Shown: positions 34,690-44,529 of the stretch, piece after piece
Layout of the letters: the number at the start of each line of letters is the position of its first letter
How positions within the stretch are numbered: position 1 is the first letter of the stretch
Assembly: GCA_963771435.1 (NCBI GenBank)
Contig: CAVYTF010000028.1
Location: 78,872-142,871 of the forward strand
DNA: 64,000 nt
Origin: CAVYTF01 sp963771435
GTDB taxonomy: Bacteria; Bacteroidota; Bacteroidia; Chitinophagales; Chitinophagaceae
Reading direction: 5' to 3'
The notes under the pieces: model-generated
What the model was told of the DNA's origin: nothing
The model's database searches: none
What the model saw: only the letters and a program-made list of their open reading frames with translations
Program-made: the position numbers and the translations under genes

Positions 34690-37458
34690 ATGCGTTATTG
34701 TAAATTTATATTGAGCCTAATTTTAATTGTGTTTTGCTTAAGAGCAAATGGGCAGAAAATAAATTTGATAACCGGAAATTTTAAAAATGAACCTTTTGAG
34801 CAATTTGTAGCAGAAATTGAAGCTTCTTCAACTTATCAATTTTTTTATGACCCAGAAGACGTTGACAGCATACAGATAAATATTGAAGCTAACAGAATAC
34901 CTATAGATCACTTGCTGGACAGTGTTCTCAAAAGCACTGGATCGTATTTTGCGATTGATTTAGCAGACCGCATATTTATTAATAAATACTTTGCTGTAAA
35001 AACAACGTTGCCCCCGAATTTTTTTGATAACAGCATGGTAAAAACAGACAGCGTTGAGAACTATGTTCCTGATCTTAGTAAACAAAAAGAAAATATTAAT
35101 CCCATTATTAGCGCTGAAAATAAAGTATTTATTATTGGCACTGAAACAAATGGTTCTGTTAATACCAAAGCTACCATTGCGGGTTACGTAAAAGACAGTA
35201 AGACGGGAGAAGCTATCAGTAATGCATCTGTATATATTGATTCACTGAATATTGGAGTTAATACTGATAGGTATGGATATTACTCGCTTACTTTACCAAA
35301 AGGGTATTATATTTTAAAAATTAGCAGTGCTGGCAAAGAAAATACGAAGCGTAAAATTCAACTTAATTCTAATGGAAAACTGAATGTAGAGATGGTCGAT
35401 TATGTGGCAAGGTTAAAAGATGTTATAGTTACCTCTGAAAAGAAATCCAATACACTGAGCTCACAAATGGGTGTTAATACATTGACCATACAAACCATAA
35501 AACATCTTCCCTCTATTTTAGGAGAAACGGATATACTTAAAGCCGTTCTGACACTGCCTGGTGTGACATCTGTTGGGGAAGCAAGCAACGGGTTTAATGT
35601 GCGTGGAGGGGCTACAGATCAAAATCTTATTCTTTTTGGCGATGCTACCATTTATAATCCGTCCCACCTATTTGGATTCTTTTCTGCTTTTAATCCTGAT
35701 GATGTGAGTAATGTGGAATTATACAAAAGCTCTCTTCCTGAAAAATACGGAGGTAGGTTAGCCTCCGTGCTTGATATTTCTTTAAAAGACGGAAATAATA
35801 AAGCCTGGGCCGGCGATGCAGGTATAGGGCCGTTAACAAGTAAATTCACTATAGAAGGCCCCATTAAAAAAAATAAGACCTCGGTGATAGCAAGTGTAAG
35901 AACCACCTATTCTGATTGGTTGCTTCATTCGATCAATAACAATGCCTATAATAAAAGCGCTGCTGATTTTTATGATGCAAGCATTCATTTGACAAGTATT
36001 GCCAACGAAAAGAACTCTTTTTATTTAACTGGCTATATCAGTGATGACAGGTTCCGGTTGAACAGCGATACTTTGTATAAATACATGAGCGAAAATGTAA
36101 ATGGCAAGTGGAAACATATTTTCACAAACACATTAAACGGCACTCTTACAGCTGCATATGATAATTATCAATATTCTATAACAAGCACAGAGAATAAAGT
36201 GGATGCATATGCCCTTACATTCAAAATACAGCAGGCAACACTGAGAGCCGATTTTAATTATAATCCTGATTACAGGAACAAAATTGATTTTGGGGTTACA
36301 TCTATATTTTATAAACTAAACCCAGGCACTTATACACCTGGTGACGCGCAATCTTTAGTTGTACCTAACATTTTACCACCTGAACAGGCATTGGAGAGCG
36401 CTATTTATGCGGGAGATAACTTTTATGTTAACTCAAAACTATCATTAGATGCTGGTATACATTTTTCTATGTTTAATTATCTCGGCCCTCATTCTATCAA
36501 TAGCTATTCGGCCGGATTACCAAAAGATACAAGCACGATTACAAGCACACACTACTATTCGAGGGGAAAAATAATTAAGACCTATCAATACCCTGAAGTA
36601 AGGGTATCAGCACGATATTTGCTTTCGGACAATAGTTCTTTAAAAGCAAGCTTTAATACAACGGCACAGTATATACATATGCTGTCGAATACAATAAGCG
36701 TATCGCCAACTGATATATGGAAGCTAAGTGACCCCAATATACAACCAACATTGGGAAGGCAAGTGTCGCTGGGATATTACAAGAATTTTAAAAAGAAAAG
36801 TATTGAAACCTCGCTGGAAGTGTATTATAAGCAAATAGATCATTACCTGGATTATAAAAGCGGGGCGACTCTTTTGTTGAACTCACATATCGAAACTGAT
36901 GTAATTGACACGAAAGGGAAAGCATACGGAGCTGAGCTTTTAATTAAAAAAACATTGGGAAAATTAAATGGATGGTTAAGCTATACTTATTCAAGAACCA
37001 TGTTACAAAGTAACGATACTCTTGGCGGTGTGGCTGTAAATAATGGTAATTATTATCCTGCTGATTTTGACAAACCAAATAACTTCAATTTTATCGGTAA
37101 TTATCGGTTCACACATCGATACAGTATTTCAGGAAATGTGGTTTACAGTACAGGCAGGCCAATTACTTTACCGCTTGCAGTATTTAATAACGGTGGGGCG
37201 ATTGCATTATATTATTCGCAACGTAATGAATACAGGATACCTGATTATTTCAGGTGTGACCTGTCAGTGAATATTGAGGGTAATCATAAAATAAAACAAC
37301 GGTTTCATAATTCATGGTCATTTGGAGTATATAATTTGACCGGAAGACAAAATGCATATTCAGTTTATTTTATCAATGTCAACGGAAAAGTGCAAGGATA
37401 TCAATTGTCTATTTTTGGAACACCTATTCCTTTTGTTACATTCAATTTGAAATTTTAA
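34690..37458 (+). CDS. TonB-dependent receptor with STN and carboxypeptidase-like N-terminal domains
   Basis: 922 residues. Signal peptide (FILSLILIVFCLRANG); STN domain (about 28-100, FEQFVAEIEASSTYQFFYDP), which usually contacts a FecR-type anti-sigma factor; carboxypeptidase regulatory-like beta-sandwich (about 158-240, IAGYVKDSKTGEAISNASVY); plug (about 270-390, NGFNVRGGATDQNLILFGDA); C-terminal 22-strand barrel ending FVTFNLKF. Outer-membrane active transporter; substrate unknown. Middle of an operon with DUF4249 and MG2-type genes. Confidence 0.93.
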   Translation: MRYCKFILSLILIVFCLRANGQKINLITGNFKNEPFEQFVAEIEASSTYQFFYDPEDVDSIQINIEANRIPIDHLLDSVLKSTGSYFAIDLADRIFINKYFAVKTTLPPNFFDNSMVKTDSVENYVPDLSKQKENINPIISAENKVFIIGTETNGSVNTKATIAGYVKDSKTGEAISNASVYIDSLNIGVNTDRYGYYSLTLPKGYYILKISSAGKENTKRKIQLNSNGKLNVEMVDYVARLKDVIVTSEKKSNTLSSQMGVNTLTIQTIKHLPSILGETDILKAVLTLPGVTSVGEASNGFNVRGGATDQNLILFGDATIYNPSHLFGFFSAFNPDDVSNVELYKSSLPEKYGGRLASVLDISLKDGNNKAWAGDAGIGPLTSKFTIEGPIKKNKTSVIASVRTTYSDWLLHSINNNAYNKSAADFYDASIHLTSIANEKNSFYLTGYISDDRFRLNSDTLYKYMSENVNGKWKHIFTNTLNGTLTAAYDNYQYSITSTENKVDAYALTFKIQQATLRADFNYNPDYRNKIDFGVTSIFYKLNPGTYTPGDAQSLVVPNILPPEQALESAIYAGDNFYVNSKLSLDAGIHFSMFNYLGPHSINSYSAGLPKDTSTITSTHYYSRGKIIKTYQYPEVRVSARYLLSDNSSLKASFNTTAQYIHMLSNTISVSPTDIWKLSDPNIQPTLGRQVSLGYYKNFKKKSIETSLEVYYKQIDHYLDYKSGATLLLNSHIETDVIDTKGKAYGAELLIKKTLGKLNGWLSYTYSRTMLQSNDTLGGVAVNNGNYYPADFDKPNNFNFIGNYRFTHRYSISGNVVYSTGRPITLPLAVFNNGGAIALYYSQRNEYRIPDYFRCDLSVNIEGNHKIKQRFHNSWSFGVYNLTGRQNAYSVYFINVNGKVQGYQLSIFGTPIPFVTFNLKF

Positions 37459-37464
37459 ATCTTG

Positions 37465-38616
37465 ATGAGTAAAAGAATCATACAATATTTTGCTTTATTA
37501 GTTTTAGCTGTCTTTTGCATCACGTGTGTAAAGAAATATGAACCTCCTGCTATTCAGGCAGCAAATAATTATTTGGTGATTGATGGAATTATTAATGCGA
37601 ACCCAAATGAAGCTACCACGATTGTTTTAAGCAGGTCAAGAAATTTAAGTGATACGGTTTCCAATATTCCTGAACTTGGTGCACAAGTCTATATTATAAG
37701 TAATACCGGAAGTACTTATGCGCTAACTGATGCTAACAATACTGGTAATTACATAAGTGCGTTATTAAATCTGAATGCAGCCAATCAATATCAATTGAAA
37801 ATAATCACTTCAGACAGACATCAATATTTATCGGACTTGGTTCCTGTTAAAATATGCCCGCCAATAGACAGCCTGACTTGGCAGCAGGACAGCAGTTTAA
37901 CTGTTTATTTAAACACGCATGATCCTACTAACAGCACCATTTATTATAAATGGGATTTTGTAGAAACATGGGAAATTCATTCACCTGTTGAAACATTTTG
38001 GATTGAAAAAAATGGATTGATCTCCTTTGCAGATTCAACAAATCAAACAGATTCCTGCTGGACTACTTTAAACTCAACTAACATTATAACAGGAACATCT
38101 ATTGCCTTAAGTCATGATGTTATCAATAAGCAACCCATCACAACTATTCCACAAAATGATGAGCGAATTCAAGATCGTTATAGTATCATAGTTAGGCAAA
38201 TTCCTTTAACAGCAAACGCTTATAATTATTGGCAACTTATCGAAAAAAATTCTCAGCAATTAGGAACGTTGTTTGATCCACAGCCTTCTCAATTAAACGG
38301 AAACATACACCCTATTACCAACCCTAATGAACCTGTTATTGGCTATGTTACCGCTGCTACTACACAAAAAGAAAGATTGTTTATAACCAATAAACAACTA
38401 TCTAACTGGAATGGTTTAATAAGTGCCAATGAATGCCAGACGCTTCAAATACCACAAGATACCACCAATTATTTTCTTTATACCTATCCCGATCCGTCTT
38501 ATGCTCCATGGTATTTTACGGGGACATCTCCTCATATATTATTAATAATTATTAAAAAAGCTTGTGTTGATTGCCTGGAATATGGTGGAGTTAATCAAAG
38601 GCCCTCATTTTGGTGA
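37465..38616 (+). CDS. DUF4249 family lipoprotein
   Basis: 383 residues. Lipoprotein signal (IIQYFALLVLAVFCITC); an in-frame ATG one codon earlier (37462) is an equal start. DUF4249 pattern: YLVIDGIINANPNEATTIVL near the N-terminus, beta-rich middle, and a Cys-containing C-terminus (KKACVDCLEYGGVNQRPSFW). DUF4249 proteins accompany TonB receptors in Bacteroidota and are thought to assist substrate capture at the outer membrane. 3-6 bases from the receptor gene and 1 base from the next gene. Confidence 0.9.
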   Translation: MSKRIIQYFALLVLAVFCITCVKKYEPPAIQAANNYLVIDGIINANPNEATTIVLSRSRNLSDTVSNIPELGAQVYIISNTGSTYALTDANNTGNYISALLNLNAANQYQLKIITSDRHQYLSDLVPVKICPPIDSLTWQQDSSLTVYLNTHDPTNSTIYYKWDFVETWEIHSPVETFWIEKNGLISFADSTNQTDSCWTTLNSTNIITGTSIALSHDVINKQPITTIPQNDERIQDRYSIIVRQIPLTANAYNYWQLIEKNSQQLGTLFDPQPSQLNGNIHPITNPNEPVIGYVTAATTQKERLFITNKQLSNWNGLISANECQTLQIPQDTTNYFLYTYPDPSYAPWYFTGTSPHILLIIIKKACVDCLEYGGVNQRPSFW

Positions 38617-38617
38617 T

Positions 38618-41026
38618 ATGAAGCAGTTGCTAAAAAAATATAACCAAAAGCTAATAGTATTTCTTCTGTGCATGATATTTTGCACAAAAGTTTTTTCTCA
38701 AGCAATAGATTCAACAGGTATTGTTCAGCAATTTAATAATTATCAAGCTCATAATTTCCAGGAGAAAGTTTTTATGCATACGGATAAAAATTTTTATCTC
38801 TCTGGAGAAACAGTATGGTTTAAAATTTATGATGTTGATGAATTTTTTAATAAACCCAATATCAATAGCAATATTTCTTATATAGAGCTGATTGATAATA
38901 ATAATCACGCTATTTTACATGCAAAGATCTCTTTGAAAGATGGAGCTGGGAATGGCTCATTTACTATTCCCACTTCAATTCCCTCCGGTCATTTTTTGCT
39001 TCGCGCTTATACCAGTTGGATGAAAAATTTTGCAGCTGATCTTTACTTTGAAAAGGCAATAACAGTAATGAATACTGTAAATAAAATTCACTTTAAAAAT
39101 GCAGCCTATAAGGATTCGGGCATCTATGATATTCAATTTTTTCCTGAAGGAGGGAATCTTGTTGCAGGACTTGAATCGAAGGTGGGGTTTAAAATTACCG
39201 ACATTTATGGAAAGGGAATTGAAGTATCAGGCATAGTAATAGATGAGGATGGAAAAACTGTGGCAAATTTTAAAACATTGAAGCTTGGGATGGGCAATTT
39301 CATTTTTACTCCTCAACAGGAAATTCATTATAGAGCTGTAATAAAAGTTAAAGACACTAACATTATAAAGAGCCTGCCTGATGCATTTGCAAAAGGATAT
39401 ACCATGCGGGTTGATGATACTGATCTTGCAATGATTAAAATATCTGTTTTTTCAAATATTTTTTCAAATAATGTCTCTTATTTATTTATTCAATCACATA
39501 ACTTAATTAAAGAGGTTCAGATAAAACCTGTTTTAAATAATAAAGCAGTATTTTATGTTGATAAAGCAAAACTTGGAGATGGCATTTCTCAACTCACAAT
39601 TTTTGATGCTCAGAAACAACCTGTATGTGAAAGATTATATTTTAAAAAGCCTGCACATACATTAAATATATCTGCAACAGTTGATAAACAAAATTATTCG
39701 AAGAGAAACAAAGGGTCTGTGGAAATAAAAGCTTCTGGCATGTTTGGCGAAACCCGTGAAGCTGATCTCTCTATGGCAATTGTACAAATTGATACTTTGC
39801 AAAAAATAGACTCTCTAAATATTCTTAATTACTTACTGCTTGTTTCAGATTTAAAGGGCACGGTGGAATCACCCGATTATTATTTTCAGGATGATACAAT
39901 GGCAAAACAGGCTGCTGATAATTTGATGCTTACCCAGGGTTGGCGAAGGTTTAAATGGGAAGATGTTATAAAAGATTCAAAACCACAATTTGCTTATTTG
40001 CCTGAAAAAGAAGGGTTCTTGATCAACGGAAAGGTCTTTAATAAAATGACAAATGAACCTGCTAAAAATATTACAAGCTATTTAAGCATTCCCGGAAAGT
40101 CCTTTTTATTTAGCACTTCGGTTAGCGACGGGAACGGAAATATTTTATTTGATCCGGGTAAATTTTATGGTGAAAAAGAAATGATCATTCAAACCAACAA
40201 TACTACAAAGGATAGCTTATACAAAATTGAAATAAGCAACCCTTATTCAGATAAATTTACCAATAGCAGCCTTCCTGATCTTTCTTTTTCAAAAGACTTG
40301 ACTTCAGTATTAACTGAGAAAAGCATAGAGATGCAGGTTGATAATTCTGTTGATTTGAAACATAAGTTTCAATATAAGCAAAACATAAACAACGATAGCC
40401 TCAACTTTTATGGAAAACCTGATCAGCAATATTATCTTGATAATTACACAAGATTTCTTTCAATGGAAGAAGTATTGCATGAATATGTTATCGGTCTGCA
40501 TATAAAAAACCAGGATGACAATTATATTTTTTCAGTAGGGAATGATAGTTACAAGAATTTTTTTGACAATCCCCCATTAGTGCTTATCGATGGAGTGCCC
40601 GTTTTTGATAACAGGAAATTGATGGAGATAAACCCTCTAAAAATTAAAAAGCTGGATATGGTTTCACGAAAATTTTATTCAGGGCCTCTGACAAGCGATG
40701 GTATCATGAGTTTTGGCACTTATAACGGAGACCTGTCAGGATATGAACTGGATCCTGCTGCAGTTGTTTTGGAATATGAGGGCTTGCAAAATGAGTGTGA
40801 ATTTTATACCCCAATTTATAATGACAAAGAAAGAGTAAATAGCCATCTTCCTGACTTCAGGAATGTGCTGTTATGGGACCCTAATATAATTATACATAAA
40901 AACGATAGCGCGCATTTATCATTTTACACTTCAGATATTGCAGGAAAATTTGCAGTAATTATCCAGGGATTCTCAACAGAAGGCTTGTGCGGATACAAGA
41001 CCCTCACCTTTGATGTGGCAAAATAA
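38618..41026 (+). CDS. MG2/alpha-2-macroglobulin-like secreted protein
   Basis: 802 residues from MKQLLKKYNQKLIVFLL (an ATG 18 codons upstream overlaps DUF4249). Signal peptide; MG2-type domain (about 35-135; KVFMHTDKNFYLSGETVWFK, SIPSGHFLLRAYTSWMKNFA); further beta-sandwich domains; a plug-like stretch near the end (FDNPPLVLIDGVPVFDNRKL) resembling TonB-receptor sequences. This architecture often closes TonB/DUF4249 operons. A role in surface processing or scaffolding is inferred. Confidence 0.85.
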   Translation: MKQLLKKYNQKLIVFLLCMIFCTKVFSQAIDSTGIVQQFNNYQAHNFQEKVFMHTDKNFYLSGETVWFKIYDVDEFFNKPNINSNISYIELIDNNNHAILHAKISLKDGAGNGSFTIPTSIPSGHFLLRAYTSWMKNFAADLYFEKAITVMNTVNKIHFKNAAYKDSGIYDIQFFPEGGNLVAGLESKVGFKITDIYGKGIEVSGIVIDEDGKTVANFKTLKLGMGNFIFTPQQEIHYRAVIKVKDTNIIKSLPDAFAKGYTMRVDDTDLAMIKISVFSNIFSNNVSYLFIQSHNLIKEVQIKPVLNNKAVFYVDKAKLGDGISQLTIFDAQKQPVCERLYFKKPAHTLNISATVDKQNYSKRNKGSVEIKASGMFGETREADLSMAIVQIDTLQKIDSLNILNYLLLVSDLKGTVESPDYYFQDDTMAKQAADNLMLTQGWRRFKWEDVIKDSKPQFAYLPEKEGFLINGKVFNKMTNEPAKNITSYLSIPGKSFLFSTSVSDGNGNILFDPGKFYGEKEMIIQTNNTTKDSLYKIEISNPYSDKFTNSSLPDLSFSKDLTSVLTEKSIEMQVDNSVDLKHKFQYKQNINNDSLNFYGKPDQQYYLDNYTRFLSMEEVLHEYVIGLHIKNQDDNYIFSVGNDSYKNFFDNPPLVLIDGVPVFDNRKLMEINPLKIKKLDMVSRKFYSGPLTSDGIMSFGTYNGDLSGYELDPAAVVLEYEGLQNECEFYTPIYNDKERVNSHLPDFRNVLLWDPNIIIHKNDSAHLSFYTSDIAGKFAVIIQGFSTEGLCGYKTLTFDVAK

Positions 41027-41059
41027 TTTGTCTCTTAATATGGCCTAACCTTTCATGAT

Positions 41060-42583
41060 CTACTCTTCCATTTTTTCAGGCCTCATTTGGGGAAACAACA
41101 ATACATCCTGTATACTTGGCTGGTTTGTGAGCAGCATTACCAGCCTGTCTATGCCTATGCCTATGCCGCTCGTGGGTGGCATGCCATATTCAAGTGCGCG
41201 GAGAAAATCATTATCAATGAACATCGCTTCGTCGTCGCCGCGCTCCATTAGTTGTACCTGTTCTTCAAAGCGTTCGCGCTGGTCAATGGGGTCGTTCAGT
41301 TCGCTATATGCATTGGCGATCTCTTTGCCGTTGATGATCAGTTCAAATCTTTCCACCAAACCATTTTTACTACGATGTTTTTTTGTAAGTGGGCTCATTT
41401 CGACAGGATAGTCTATAATAAAGGTCGGCTGCACATATTTTGCTTCTGATGTTTCTCCAAATAGTTCATCGATCAATTTTCCCTTGCCAATGTTATTTGG
41501 CACATCAATATTCAATTGACTACAAACATCGCGCAGCCCAGCTTCGTCCATTTCGCTCACATCAATGCCCGTATTTTCTTTTATTGCATCAAAAATAGAA
41601 ATGCGTTTAAAAGGCGCTTTAAGGCTGATGGTGCTTTCGCCGTATTGTATTTCTGTTGTTCCGTGCAGGCTTAGGGCAATTTTTTCCAGCAGGTTCTCCG
41701 TTATTTCCATCATCCAGAAATAATCTTTATAGGCCGTGTACCACTCGAGGATGGTAAATTCCGGGTTATGTGTCCTGTCCATGCCCTCGTTGCGAAAGTT
41801 GCGGCTAAATTCATACACCCAATCAAATCCACCCACAATAAGCCGTTTCAGGTAAAGCTCATTAGCGATGCGTAAATAAAAAGGCGTATCAAGCGTGTTA
41901 TGATGCGTGATGAAAGGTCGCGCTGCCGCACCGCCGGGTATAACTTGCAAAACCGGAGTTTCCACTTCAAGCGCTCCGAGCGCGTTTAAATATTCACGAA
42001 TTGTATTGTTGATTTTTGTGCGCTGCAAAAACACCGTTTTTACTTCAGGGTTAATGATCAGGTCGGCATAGCGCTGGCGGTATCGGAACTCAGGGTCTGT
42101 GACAGCATCATGCACATGGCCTTCCTCATCGCGTTTTACAACAGGCAGCGGTTTTAATGATTTTGCGAGCAGCGTAAAAGTTTGCGCGTGCACCGAAGTT
42201 TCCCCCGTCCGGGTCGTGAACACAAAACCGGTCACGCCAATAATGTCCCCCAGATCAATGAGGTGCTTAATTACCTTTTCAAAATAGGATTTGTCCTCGC
42301 CGGGGCAAATATCGTCCCTGCGCACATAAAGCTGGATAATGCCTCTGCTGTCCTGTATCTTAATAAAAAAAACCTTGCCTTTGTCGTTCAGGCTCATGAT
42401 CCTTCCAGCTACACAAACATGCGCGAACTGCTCTTTCGTTTCCTCGCTAAACTGCGCTTTAATGTCTGCTGAATAATGAGTTACGGGGTATAACTCCGCA
42501 GGGTACGGGTCAATATCAAGCGCCTGTAATTCCTTTAGTTTGGTGCGGCGTATTGTTTCCTGCTCAGATAAATTTCTGCTCAT
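41060..42583 (-). CDS. lysS: Lysyl-tRNA synthetase, class II
   Basis: 507 residues. N-terminal OB-fold anticodon domain (about 55-150, VAGRIMSLNDKGKVFFIKIQ), then the class II core with motif 2 (YEFSRNFRNEGMDRTHNPEF) and motif 3 (GIGIGIDRLVMLLTNQPSIQ). Charges tRNA(Lys). Full length and normal; minus strand, convergent with the TonB operon. Confidence 0.98.
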   Translation of the reverse strand: MSRNLSEQETIRRTKLKELQALDIDPYPAELYPVTHYSADIKAQFSEETKEQFAHVCVAGRIMSLNDKGKVFFIKIQDSRGIIQLYVRRDDICPGEDKSYFEKVIKHLIDLGDIIGVTGFVFTTRTGETSVHAQTFTLLAKSLKPLPVVKRDEEGHVHDAVTDPEFRYRQRYADLIINPEVKTVFLQRTKINNTIREYLNALGALEVETPVLQVIPGGAAARPFITHHNTLDTPFYLRIANELYLKRLIVGGFDWVYEFSRNFRNEGMDRTHNPEFTILEWYTAYKDYFWMMEITENLLEKIALSLHGTTEIQYGESTISLKAPFKRISIFDAIKENTGIDVSEMDEAGLRDVCSQLNIDVPNNIGKGKLIDELFGETSEAKYVQPTFIIDYPVEMSPLTKKHRSKNGLVERFELIINGKEIANAYSELNDPIDQRERFEEQVQLMERGDDEAMFIDNDFLRALEYGMPPTSGIGIGIDRLVMLLTNQPSIQDVLLFPQMRPEKMEE

Positions 42584-42664
42584 AATAGTAATTAGGGCAG
42601 CAAAGATAAGCGAAGGATTGGCGGTAAAATGAAAGAAAGAGGCTTTTGCAAGAGCCTAATCCAT

Positions 42665-42895
42665 ACCCGTACGGAACAACTCAGCACCGGTGCGGAACAA
42701 CTCAGGACTGGTGCGGAACGACTTAGCACCCGTGCGGAACAGCTCAACACTGGTGCGGAACGACTTAGCACCCGTGCGGAACAACTCAACACCCGTGCGG
42801 AACAACTCAACACCCGTGCGGAACGACTCAACACCCGTGCGGAATGGCTCAGCACCCGTGCGGAATGGCTCAGCACCCGTACGGAACAGCTAAAA
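42665..42895. repeat. Minisatellite: 11 x 21 nt
   Basis: Eleven units of exactly 21 nt (consensus ACCCGTGCGGAACAACTCAA plus C) with substitutions at a few positions and no length change. It occupies nearly all of the 316-base gap between lysS and ruvC and ends 5 bases before the ruvC stop. One forward frame reads TRAEQLN heptads. No start context; not called a gene. Confidence 0.92.
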
Positions 42896-42899
42896 AAGT

Positions 42900-43460
42900 C
42901 TATTTCGAACTGGTACGATGTGGATTTTTGGCTATAAAATCTTCCCAACCCTTGCTTTTTGCCAATTTGGCCAATGGGGAAATGGCCTGATAATGATGAC
43001 AAAGGGCTACGGCGAGGGCGTCTGTGGCGTCAAAATACTGTGGTTTTTGTTCTATGTTCATTATGCGCTGAAGCATTTTCCATACCTGTTCTTTTTCAGC
43101 ATTGCCGTTGCCGGTGATGGATTGTTTTATCTTTTTGGGCGAATATTCAGTCACTTCGATGCCAAATTGCATGGCGGCAGCGATGGCAACCCCCTGCGCG
43201 CGGCCGAGCTTTAACATGCTTTGCACGTTCTTTCCAAAAAAAGGCGCCTCAATGGCAAAAGTGGTGGGGTGATATTCATTCACGACCGCGCAAACTTTAT
43301 GATGGATCATTTGAAGACGTTCATATACATTTTTCTTGCTCCCCAGTTTTAGCGTGTCCATAAAAAGCAAAGAGGGCTTACCTTTTTGGATGGAAATGAG
43401 CGCATAACCCATCATAACGGTGCCAGGGTCGATGCCTAATATTACCTGGTTTTGATCCAT
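42900..43460 (-). CDS. ruvC: Holliday junction resolvase RuvC
   Basis: 186 residues. RNase H-like fold with catalytic acids in ILGIDPGTVMMGYALI, FAIEAPFFGKN and DATDALAVALCHH; QSITGNGNAEKEQVWKML is also a family block. It cleaves RuvAB-bound Holliday junctions. The last residues (NPHRTSSK) abut the 21-nt minisatellite, so the C-terminal end may vary with the repeat. Confidence 0.96.
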   Translation of the reverse strand: MDQNQVILGIDPGTVMMGYALISIQKGKPSLLFMDTLKLGSKKNVYERLQMIHHKVCAVVNEYHPTTFAIEAPFFGKNVQSMLKLGRAQGVAIAAAMQFGIEVTEYSPKKIKQSITGNGNAEKEQVWKMLQRIMNIEQKPQYFDATDALAVALCHHYQAISPLAKLAKSKGWEDFIAKNPHRTSSK

Positions 43461-43580
43461 AAGAAGTGGTGAAAATAAATTTTCTTCTTTACTAATACAA
43501 ATGTTGAATGATCGTTTTGATGTAGGTTTGAAAAATTTTTTTATTTCCTGAGGCAGCAGTACAAGATATTACTCAATTAC

Positions 43581-44528
43581 GTGGTAGGGCCGCTGTTGTT
43601 TTTAATACTGTCTTATGCCATTTACCTTCGGATAAAAGCACAACCAAATCTGCATCAATCCTGGCAACTGATCGTTCTGTCCTGTTCAAAATTTTGGGGG
43701 CTGTTAATTTTATTTTTTTGTTTAATGCTCGTGAATTGGGGGATTGAAGCGAAAAAATGGCAATTGCTTATAAAACCAGTGCAGCAGTTTTCTTATTTCT
43801 TAGCATTTCGTGCGGTGCTTTCAGGGGTTTCTTTTTTGTTATTTATTCCCAGCGGGGACTATGTTGGCAAAGGCCTGTATATGGGCGAAGGAAAACGTTT
43901 GCGGTCGATCACACAAAGCATCGCAGGCAGCATGAGCCAATTGATAGTGACGCTGGCGGCAGGCTTGTGCGGGTTGGTATACCTGCGTTTGCATGTGCTG
44001 CATGAAAAAATGCATTTGGCGGGGTTATCTGTTTTCTGGCTGGACGCACTGATGTACGTTATCATATCAGGATTAATAGCACTGCTGCTGATATATTATA
44101 AGATAGCCGACCTTACAACTCTCGCCGAGAAGATTCCGTTCATATACCGTTACCGTATCTTTATCCGAGGGCTGGAGGAGTTCGGGGCAAAAGAATTAAC
44201 ACGGATCTTGATGCTTTCTGTTTTGAGATTCGTTGTATTTATTATGCAGTATTTGCTGGCGCTCTTTATTTTTGGTGTTAATATTCATTTAATTGACGCG
44301 GCGAGTACTACCTGTGTACTATTTTTGGTTTTAGCACTTGTACCCAGTATAACTATTGCAGAACTTGGTTTGCGAGGGGAAGTGAGTTTGCAGTTGTTTG
44401 GATTATTTAGTGGCAATGCGGTGGGAATAGTTGCAGTATCCGCGCTTATATGGTTAGTGAATTTAATTATTCCGGCATTGGCAGGGAGTTTATTTATATT
44501 GGGCATAAAAATATTCAGAAACAAATAG
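43581..44528 (+). CDS. Lysylphosphatidylglycerol synthase TM-like (UPF0104) membrane protein
   Basis: 315 residues from GTG 43581, eight or so TM helices. FRAVLSGVSFLLFIPSGDYVGKG, QSIAGSMSQLIVTLAAGLCG and ALVPSITIAELGLRGEVSLQ follow the LPG_synthase_TM/flippase pattern. The frame stays open to 43521 and reads YKILLNYVVGPLL across the assumed start. This looks like family sequence, so the true start may be upstream (no ATG there) or hidden by an indel in the T7 run near 43536-43542. Role in lipid handling is only inferred. Confidence 0.82.
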   Translation: MVGPLLFLILSYAIYLRIKAQPNLHQSWQLIVLSCSKFWGLLILFFCLMLVNWGIEAKKWQLLIKPVQQFSYFLAFRAVLSGVSFLLFIPSGDYVGKGLYMGEGKRLRSITQSIAGSMSQLIVTLAAGLCGLVYLRLHVLHEKMHLAGLSVFWLDALMYVIISGLIALLLIYYKIADLTTLAEKIPFIYRYRIFIRGLEEFGAKELTRILMLSVLRFVVFIMQYLLALFIFGVNIHLIDAASTTCVLFLVLALVPSITIAELGLRGEVSLQLFGLFSGNAVGIVAVSALIWLVNLIIPALAGSLFILGIKIFRNK

Positions 44529-44529
44529 T

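Noticed and set aside
42592..43002. Open frames through the lysS-ruvC minisatellite
   Set aside because: Overlap ruvC on the same strand in another frame or run antisense to it; all are repeat-derived.
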